Virus record (IMG/VR): IMGVR_UViG_3300021961_000541
Location: 1 to 26,377 of that record
Reading direction: 5' to 3' (one strand)
DNA from: a virus
DNA: 26,377 bases
Below the pieces are notes generated by a model. It worked only from the letters and a program-made list of their open reading frames with translations, ran no database searches and was not told where the DNA came from. Of this stretch, positions 20,931-26,377 are shown piece by piece; position 1 is the first letter of the stretch; each line of letters opens with the position of its first letter. Both the position numbers and the translations under genes were made by a program.

Positions 20931-22928
20931 CTAGAATACTTGCCCTGCGAGAACGAACTGGTCATTATCTACAGAACTAAAGACAAACGCCGTAGTAGCG
21001 ACCTGTGTCGTACTAGTTCCTGCTGTCGCCGTTGGTGCTGCGGGCGTACCCGTAAAGGTTGGGCTGGCAAGGTCTGCCTTTAAGTTGTCTGCCGTAGTAA
21101 CAAAAGCAGTGGTAGCAACAGCAGTTGTGCTATCAGCCGCGACTTGTGTTGTGGCGATAGTTCCTGTAGGGAGAGTTGGTGTGCCTGTAAATGTCGGAGA
21201 AGCCAATGGTGCTTTATCGTTTAACTGTGTTTGAATCGCAGAAGTGACACCATCCAAGTAGCCAATTTCCGTATCAGTTACGTTCGTGACTCTTGCTTGA
21301 ATGACGGTCGTATCAACAGCGATAGTTGCTGTGGAACCTTCGCCTGCGGTGTGAGTGACAGTGATACCTGTTCCAGCCGACACATCAGTCATGTAGTTGC
21401 CGGTTGTGTCAGTGCCGAGAGTAATTGCTTGGTCTACCCAGTTAGTGCCGTTGTACATCAAGAAGTCTTTATCGGCAGCAGCGGTGATGACTACATCCGT
21501 CAAGTTGTCTACGGTGAGTGCTGTTGCGCTTGAGACGCTTGACGCAGTTGCAATCGCTGAATAAGTTGAACCGTCGTTCGTCAATTCCCATGCATCGTCA
21601 GTTTCATTCCAACGGAGAACAACATTCGTGGACGAGCCACGCTCAATTTCTATGCCAGCATTCTCTGTCGGCGCGCTAGTTACGTTGTTATTAAGAACAA
21701 TAATATTGTCATCAACAGTTAAAGTTTCTGTGTTGATTGAAGTAGTAGTGCCCGAAACAGTCAAGTTACCTGTCACGGTCAAGTTGTCGTCAATTGTGAC
21801 AGTTCCGCCTGCTGAGTCAATTGTCAAATCACCCGATGTTGTGTCAATTTCGTTAGCGCCAGTGACACCAACTTTAATTGCATCGGCTGTTACGCCAGCA
21901 AAAGTTACGTTGTCGGTTGTCGCTACAGCCTGACCGATTGACAGCGAATGCGTTGTGCCTTCGCCGGTAGTAGCGGCTGTTGAAGTAACACCCGTACCGC
22001 CAGTAATTGTGGCTACATAATCACCAGTTGTTTTAGTTCCGAGAGCAACCGTGTTGTCTGGAAGAACTACTGTTCCTGTAAAGGTGGGCGAAGCAAGGTT
22101 TGCTTTGAGGTCTAGGGCGGTTTGACCTGCTGTGGATACTGGTTTATTTGCATCCGAAGTATTGTCAACGTTTCCTAAACCAACATCACCTTTTACTAAA
22201 CCAGCAGGTGTAGTAATTGTTTTATTCGTGAGTGTCTGTGTTCCTGTTGTTGTGACAAGAATAGATGTATCGGCAATTCCGTGGATATTTGTTGTATCTG
22301 CCTCGTGGTTGGTAAGCGCCGTAGCAGCATTACTTGCAGTGGTTGAGGCGGTCGAATCAACATACACTTTTGTTGAAGCATCAGTGTTGCTTACTGGTGT
22401 GGGAACTGTAACTGTTCCAGTAAAGGTTGGCGAAGCAAGTGGCGCTTTTGTGTCAATCTGAGTTTGAATAGCAGAAGTTACGCCGTTCAGATAACCAATT
22501 TCTGTATCAGAAACATCTGCAACTCTGGCTTGAATAACACTTGTATCAACAGCGACAGTTGGTGTTGCGTTTTCGCCAGAGTTGTTGGAAAGCGTTACGC
22601 CAGTACCAGCAACAAGGCTTTGAACAAAAGAGCCGATTGTGTCGGTTGAAAGGTTTACAGCGTCATTAATCCAAGCAGTACCATTCCAGCGCAAAAAGTC
22701 GCCGTCAGCGGCACTAGTGATAGTTACATCACCAAGGTCATTGAGGACAGACGCAGCAAGGTTTGTGGTGATTGAATAGGCTAAAGAAGTCCACGCCGTA
22801 GAGCCGTTACCAATCTTGAACTTGCCAGTGTTGGTCTCATAGCCAATCTCGCCCGCAGCAAGTACAGCATTACCCGACGTCCAGTTAGACGAGGTGTCTC
22901 GTCGTAGAAGAATTCTCTTAAAAGCCAT
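20931..22928 (-). CDS. Long tail fibre with Mtd-N-like head and PLASPTFTGT repeats
   Basis: Residues 1-51 (FKRILLRRDTSSNWTSGNAV... GEIGYETNTGKFKIGNGSTA) match the N-terminal module used by many fibres to attach to the tail. The shaft contains four KA(P/N/D)LASPTFTGT units, each followed by a Pro-rich step, and a GDVGLGNVDN element. There is a long internal duplication: residues about 62-177 and 471-586 align throughout (LNDLGDVTITSAADGDFLRW versus DNLTDVVITAAADKDFLMYN, then DTEIGYLxGVTSAIQTQ). The product probably trimerises and mediates host binding. A GGAGGAG ribosome-binding sequence precedes the ATG. Confidence 0.9.
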   Translation of the reverse strand: MAFKRILLRRDTSSNWTSGNAVLAAGEIGYETNTGKFKIGNGSTAWTSLAYSITTNLAASVLNDLGDVTITSAADGDFLRWNGTAWINDAVNLSTDTIGSFVQSLVAGTGVTLSNNSGENATPTVAVDTSVIQARVADVSDTEIGYLNGVTSAIQTQIDTKAPLASPTFTGTVTVPTPVSNTDASTKVYVDSTASTTASNAATALTNHEADTTNIHGIADTSILVTTTGTQTLTNKTITTPAGLVKGDVGLGNVDNTSDANKPVSTAGQTALDLKANLASPTFTGTVVLPDNTVALGTKTTGDYVATITGGTGVTSTAATTGEGTTHSLSIGQAVATTDNVTFAGVTADAIKVGVTGANEIDTTSGDLTIDSAGGTVTIDDNLTVTGNLTVSGTTTSINTETLTVDDNIIVLNNNVTSAPTENAGIEIERGSSTNVVLRWNETDDAWELTNDGSTYSAIATASSVSSATALTVDNLTDVVITAAADKDFLMYNGTNWVDQAITLGTDTTGNYMTDVSAGTGITVTHTAGEGSTATIAVDTTVIQARVTNVTDTEIGYLDGVTSAIQTQLNDKAPLASPTFTGTPTLPTGTIATTQVAADSTTAVATTAFVTTADNLKADLASPTFTGTPAAPTATAGTSTTQVATTAFVFSSVDNDQFVLAGQVF

Positions 22929-23103
22929 CGTAATCTCCTCCGTCCACAGTGTCTTCGTCAGTAGTTATCACTATGGTGCTTAAACCACCATCAATAATAA
23001 CAGACCTGTAACGTCGCCATTTAGGACTTGTAAATTGGTATTCTTTGCCAGCCAGAATTGTCCTATCGCCATTTGTTGGAGATGCGGGGAACGCTAAAGC
23101 CAT
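22918..23103 (-). CDS. Small tail protein, N-terminal module of fibre proteins (61 aa)
   Basis: The start MALAFPASPTNGDRTILAGK and SPKWRRYRS resemble the short FPxSPxxGD...W modules at the start of phage fibres, here as a stand-alone gene overlapping the long fibre by 11 bases. The acidic end (TTDEDTVDGGDYDGF) may contact the next protein. It appears to be leaderless: GATAAT ends six bases before the ATG. Confidence 0.75.
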   Translation of the reverse strand: MALAFPASPTNGDRTILAGKEYQFTSPKWRRYRSVIIDGGLSTIVITTDEDTVDGGDYDGF

Positions 23104-23109
23104 GCGTTA

Positions 23110-23118
23110 ATTATCGCA
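23110..23118 (-). promoter_or_regulatory. TGC-GATAAT extended -10, 6 bases before the 23103 start
   Basis: On the minus strand TGCGATAAT (23118-23110) is followed by TAACGC and ATG. This is a good extended -10 placed so that the transcript would begin at or next to the start codon. There is no ribosome-binding sequence. Confidence 0.5.
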
Positions 23119-23152
23119 TATTTTCTTTCTCTGAGACTCAAAGGTTCAATAT

Positions 23153-23160
23153 TGTAGACT
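23153..23160 (+). promoter_or_regulatory. TGTAGACT -10-like element, 6 bases before the halogenase GTG
   Basis: TG plus TAGACT (23155-23160) is followed by GATTTT and the GTG start. A CTGAGA at 23131-23136 could be a weak -35 (18-base spacer). With the opposing element at 23110-23118 it makes a divergent pair within 63 bases, both leaderless in geometry. Confidence 0.45.
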
Positions 23161-23166
23161 GATTTT

Positions 23167-24666
23167 GTGAAAATAACTGTTTTGGGCGGTGGGACTGCGG
23201 GCTGGTTGGCGGCATTCATGATTAGCAAAGTTCAACCAAGTCATCAAATAACCGTTATTGAATCTAGCGAGATAGGCATAATTGGTGCCGGGGAAGCCAG
23301 TACGGGCACTTTGACGGACATCATAAAAGGCTCACGTTTTGACTACGGATGCGACGAGACAGAGTTTTTTAAAGAAACAAACGCAACTCCAAAGATGGCG
23401 ATTACTCATGTCAATTGGCGAAAACTTGGTCACGAATATATTGCCCCAATAGATGGCACAAGCGAATTGGGGTACGGAACCTTCCCATCCTTCATGCATG
23501 TCATCGCAAACGACATCCCTATGCACCTGGCTAGCAAAAATGGGTATCTGACAAGCAAATCCTTGTCCCCATTTCACTTTGATGGCGAGGTTTTGATGGC
23601 AGGAAATAATTACGGCTACAACTTTGACGGTCACTCGGTAGGACAATATTTTAAGCGACGATGCCAATCAGTCAAAGTTATTGACGGCAAGATTTCAGAT
23701 GCAATCATAGATGAGTCAGGGAATGTCAAGTCTGTAATACTCACATCTGGGCAACAAGTAGAGTCTGATTTCTTTATTGACGCAACAGGTTTTGGTCGAG
23801 TACTCCCCAAAAAACTAGGCGTCAAATGGGAATCTTATGCAAAACATCTGCCAGTCAATACAGCAATGCCGTTTATTCTTCAGCACAAAGAAGAATTCAG
23901 AATTGACCCAATAATTGTCGCCTACGCACAAAAATCAGGCTGGATGTGGATGACCCCAACTCAGGACAGAATGGGTTGTGGTTACGTTTTTGATTCTCAC
24001 TACACAAGTAGAGAAGAAGCCCAAAAAGAAATAGAAACACTTTTAGGACACGAAATTACGCCAATAAAATTTATTGACTGTGATGCAGGCAGACTGTCCG
24101 AAGTTTGGAAAAAAAACTGTCTATTTATCGGTCTTTCGTCAGCATTCCTAGAACCACTAGAAGCAACAAGTATTCATGGGACAATAATACAACTTCATTA
24201 TTTTATTTTTAATTACCTTAAAACAGACATTGAATCAACCTGTAATTGGGCTTCGGTTGCCTCATACAATAAAATGATAGGTGAACTCTATGAGGGGTTC
24301 AAAGATTTCATCAGTATCCACTATGCCAGCGAAAGAACCGATACAGAGTTTTGGCGCGACATATCCAAGCCTGAAAGGCGCACCGAAAGAGCATTGTTAG
24401 TTCTTGAATCATCAAAACACAAGACCGTTCTTGATGATGAGTTGAATGTGATGATGGGTTTTGCCGGTAATGGAATCTACAACTGGGTTCTTGCAGGTCT
24501 TGGCTACATTTCTAAAGAAATGGCATCAAAAGAATTAAAGCAATACAACCAAGAAGAACAAGGCAAAAAAGATTATGAATACCATATAGAGCATATGGAT
24601 TTGATTTCAAAAGATTTTATGGACAATACAGAATTTATTGAACTTTTAAGAGCAAGCAGGTTTTAA
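23167..24666 (+). CDS. Flavin-dependent tryptophan-halogenase-like enzyme
   Basis: The 499-residue length is typical. The FAD-binding GGGTAGWLAA lies at 7-16 and GAGEAS at 40-45. The catalytic-lysine region reads NATPKMAITHVNW, with Lys76 matching the conserved halogenase lysine (K79 of PrnA/RebH by pattern). The hallmark WxWxIP motif is present as WMWMTP (259-264), with Thr for Ile. FLEPLEATSIH (327-337) is the conserved halide/flavin-loop segment. Such enzymes use FADH2, O2 and halide to halogenate aromatic substrates. A cyanophage homologue, VirX1, is reported to prefer iodide. FADH2 must come from a separate reductase, and none is in the window. The GTG start fits a leaderless mRNA. It lies alone on the plus strand between fibre genes. 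Confidence 0.93.
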   Translation: MKITVLGGGTAGWLAAFMISKVQPSHQITVIESSEIGIIGAGEASTGTLTDIIKGSRFDYGCDETEFFKETNATPKMAITHVNWRKLGHEYIAPIDGTSELGYGTFPSFMHVIANDIPMHLASKNGYLTSKSLSPFHFDGEVLMAGNNYGYNFDGHSVGQYFKRRCQSVKVIDGKISDAIIDESGNVKSVILTSGQQVESDFFIDATGFGRVLPKKLGVKWESYAKHLPVNTAMPFILQHKEEFRIDPIIVAYAQKSGWMWMTPTQDRMGCGYVFDSHYTSREEAQKEIETLLGHEITPIKFIDCDAGRLSEVWKKNCLFIGLSSAFLEPLEATSIHGTIIQLHYFIFNYLKTDIESTCNWASVASYNKMIGELYEGFKDFISIHYASERTDTEFWRDISKPERRTERALLVLESSKHKTVLDDELNVMMGFAGNGIYNWVLAGLGYISKEMASKELKQYNQEEQGKKDYEYHIEHMDLISKDFMDNTEFIELLRASRF

Positions 24667-24667
24667 T

Positions 24668-26371
24668 TTACGCCCAACTTATATTCCCACTACCTGCAGT
24701 AATTCTCTTGATTGAATACGAGCCGCTTGTCGTGGTCGCATCTGCGGTCAAGCCTGCCCCAACAGTAATTGTTCCTGCCGATGTCAGCCAACGGAGGATA
24801 ACTACACCGCTTCCGCCGTTTTTACCATTTTTGGGTGAAGAGTTATTCCACCCTCCGCCACCGCCACCGCCAGTGTTTGCGCTTCCAGCAGTTTCGTTAT
24901 TGCTATTCAAACCATATTCGCCGTTCCCGCCGCCATATGAAGTATTCCCTTGAGCACCACCAGGATTCCCTCCACCAGCATAACCAACCGATGAACCTGT
25001 AATTAAAACATTGACACCAAGACCAGCAGAATTTGTGCCATTAAAAGCAGTGACTCTAGAACCAGAACCACCAGCACCACCACCACCCGATGCGCCAGTA
25101 TTGGTTGACCCATAGCCCTGATACGCAGTTGCGCTACCAGCAGTCCCTGCGTGTGAGTCCATTCCTACTCCGCCACCACTTCCACCACTTCCACCATTTC
25201 TGTTTGCAGCACCATAACTGCTACCACCTTGCCCCCCGTAGCCTCCACCTATTGATGTGATAGATGCAAATGAACTATTTGTGCCATTTGTCGCCACCGT
25301 ATCTGAAGCATGGATTCCTCCGTTCCCACCACTACCGATGGTGATTGCATAGTTGATTCCTTTGGCGATATTTAAAGGTTGTTCAACTCGCCCGATATAA
25401 GTTCTTTCGTTTGCCAATACGCCTCCCGTCGCAGTAACCGAACTGCGCAAACCTCCTGCACCACCACCCGAAGAAGCATTACTGTTAACTGCCCCACTAC
25501 CACCGCCACCAGCAACAACAAGATAATCCATTGCTATCAAATCATTTGATACAGAACTAATTGGATAACGAATAATTACAATTCCAGAGCCACCAGAATA
25601 TCCACTTGTCCCATTACCGCCCGATGCTCCACCACCAGTGTTTGCCGCGGCATTACCACCAACATAATAAGTTCCGCCGCCACCTAAACCAACTTGACCT
25701 GCGGTAAATGCACCACCAGTGCCACCTCCGCCGCCTGCCCTCCATGTATCCACTCCGTTAATGTTTGAATTTGCGCCAGTACCACCATTACCAGAATTAT
25801 TAGAAGTTGCTGGTGTTTTTCCTGCAGTGGTTGCACCACCTCCGCCACCGCTTGCATTACCACTGGCATTGCTTCCTGCAAATCCTTGACCAGCAGTACC
25901 AGCACCGCCGTTAGCATTTGCACCGCCACCACCACCAGAACCGCCAGCCGAACCAGCAACTCCACTTAATCCACCTTTTCCTCCGCCTATTGCTGTTACT
26001 GAACCAAAAACTGAATTACCACCATTAGAACCAGACGCCCCTCCGTTACCAACAGTTACCGTATAAGTCGTACCTGCAATTAAATTCATTCTTCCGAATA
26101 AATAACCACCAGCACCACCGCCACCACCATACGCAGTACCACCAGAACCACCACCGCCTGCGACAACAACATATTCAACTGCATCAATGTTTATGTTTGG
26201 GGTTATTGTGACAGTACCAACCGTCGTGAAAGTGTGGACTTTATACAAAGCCCTAGTAACTGAATCTTCTATAAGAGATTCACTACCACCAGATAATGCA
26301 TTTTGTTTACGAGACAGCCCAGACAAGCCTGCTGTGGCAATGTATTGACTTACACGAGAACGGTCACGCAT
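24668..26371 (-). CDS. Glycine-rich tail fibre/adhesin with two repeated Gly domains
   Basis: A 567-residue protein. The first 60 residues (MRDRSRVSQYIATAGLSGLS) form a likely attachment segment. Two homologous Gly-rich domains follow, at about 65-272 and 279-530. Each opens with EY/DYxVVAGGGGSG, passes a TxxxTVTVGNGG or YAITIGSGG strand, and ends GGSGIVIIRY or GGSGVVILRW. Runs of Gly/Asn/Ser fit polyglycine-II type packing as in T4-group gp38-like adhesins. A 30-residue tip (VGAGLTADATTTSGSYSIKR) closes the protein. A receptor-binding role is inferred. Its stop is one base from the halogenase stop. Confidence 0.88.
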   Translation of the reverse strand: MRDRSRVSQYIATAGLSGLSRKQNALSGGSESLIEDSVTRALYKVHTFTTVGTVTITPNINIDAVEYVVVAGGGGSGGTAYGGGGGAGGYLFGRMNLIAGTTYTVTVGNGGASGSNGGNSVFGSVTAIGGGKGGLSGVAGSAGGSGGGGGANANGGAGTAGQGFAGSNASGNASGGGGGATTAGKTPATSNNSGNGGTGANSNINGVDTWRAGGGGGTGGAFTAGQVGLGGGGTYYVGGNAAANTGGGASGGNGTSGYSGGSGIVIIRYPISSVSNDLIAMDYLVVAGGGGSGAVNSNASSGGGAGGLRSSVTATGGVLANERTYIGRVEQPLNIAKGINYAITIGSGGNGGIHASDTVATNGTNSSFASITSIGGGYGGQGGSSYGAANRNGGSGGSGGGVGMDSHAGTAGSATAYQGYGSTNTGASGGGGAGGSGSRVTAFNGTNSAGLGVNVLITGSSVGYAGGGNPGGAQGNTSYGGGNGEYGLNSNNETAGSANTGGGGGGGWNNSSPKNGKNGGSGVVILRWLTSAGTITVGAGLTADATTTSGSYSIKRITAGSGNISWA

Positions 26372-26377
26372 TATTTA

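Noticed and set aside
20931-22928. Diversity-generating retroelement target, suggested by the Mtd-N-like fibre head
   Set aside because: No reverse transcriptase, template repeat or variable repeat was found in the window.
24668-26371. CCA/CCG-rich repeat tract as a non-coding repeat
   Set aside because: The tract is the reverse complement of Gly codons in the glycine-rich adhesin and stays in one open frame.
1-26377. tRNA genes, integrase, attachment sites or insertion sequences
   Set aside because: No cloverleaf with a GTTCRANNC arm, recombinase motif or terminal inverted repeat was recognised by eye; a dedicated search would be decisive.

Overview
The window looks like part of the genome of a tailed bacteriophage (Caudoviricetes) from an uncultured, probably aquatic, lineage. 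Almost every base is coding. Genes overlap by 4 bases or sit within a few bases of each other. There are several phage tail-fibre-like proteins, an M15 peptidase endolysin surrounded by small membrane proteins and a lipoprotein, and a string of small zinc-ribbon and unrecognised genes. No integrase, transposase, rRNA, tRNA or CRISPR array was seen. An actinobacterial host is my inference. It rests on an actinobacterial-type [3Fe-4S] ferredoxin, actinophage-like minor tail proteins, a Thr/Pro-rich surface-type protein, a proteasome-beta-like protein and several apparently leaderless genes. No terminase, portal, capsid or polymerase gene lies in the window.

Layout, left to right. (1) 1-2124, minus: an HTH-like small protein, a calcineurin-like phosphoesterase, a conserved phage protein and the start of a proteasome-beta/HslV-like Ntn hydrolase cut by the window edge. 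(2) 2280-4076, plus: a winged-HTH protein coupled to a clavaminate-synthase/VioC/AsnO-like 2-oxoglutarate (2OG) oxygenase, then two small genes. (3) 4077-13008, minus: a 1566-residue exported protein (beta-helix, Fn3-like domains, Thr linker, 17-residue helical repeats, C-terminal membrane segments), then a lysis-type operon (endolysin, four small membrane proteins, lipoprotein, zinc proteins, a tandemly duplicated domain, ferredoxin). (4) 13111-16163, plus: two tail-tip proteins, small proteins and two 2OG-Fe(II) oxygenases. (5) 16164-23103, minus: small tail protein, 665-residue fibre, two more tail proteins, a zinc-ribbon paralogue, unknown genes and three 2OG-Fe(II)-type oxygenases. (6) 23167-24666, plus: a flavin-dependent tryptophan-halogenase-like enzyme. 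(7) 24668-26371, minus: a glycine-rich fibre/adhesin.

Three features stand out. First, six 2OG-Fe(II)-type oxygenases and one flavin halogenase are present; five of the oxygenases and the halogenase are interleaved with tail-fibre genes. The oxygenases form two facing arms, each beginning with tail genes, each carrying one copy of a CxxC...CGCFM zinc-ribbon protein, and meeting stop-to-stop. This could be a system that hydroxylates or halogenates virion proteins, host surface material or small molecules. Second, all three convergent junctions have 0 or 1 base between stop codons. Third, most strand switches carry a -10-like hexamer (often preceded by TG), and in four cases it lies exactly 6 bases before the start codon, as expected for leaderless mRNAs.

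No gap longer than 300 bases lacks a gene. The longest, 2125-2279, is a divergent promoter region. Four short genes not obvious from ORF length alone were found by reading: the partial Ntn hydrolase (1-293), a 32-aa protein (3978-4076), a 44-aa protein (7326-7460) and the second zinc-ribbon paralogue (19373-19546).
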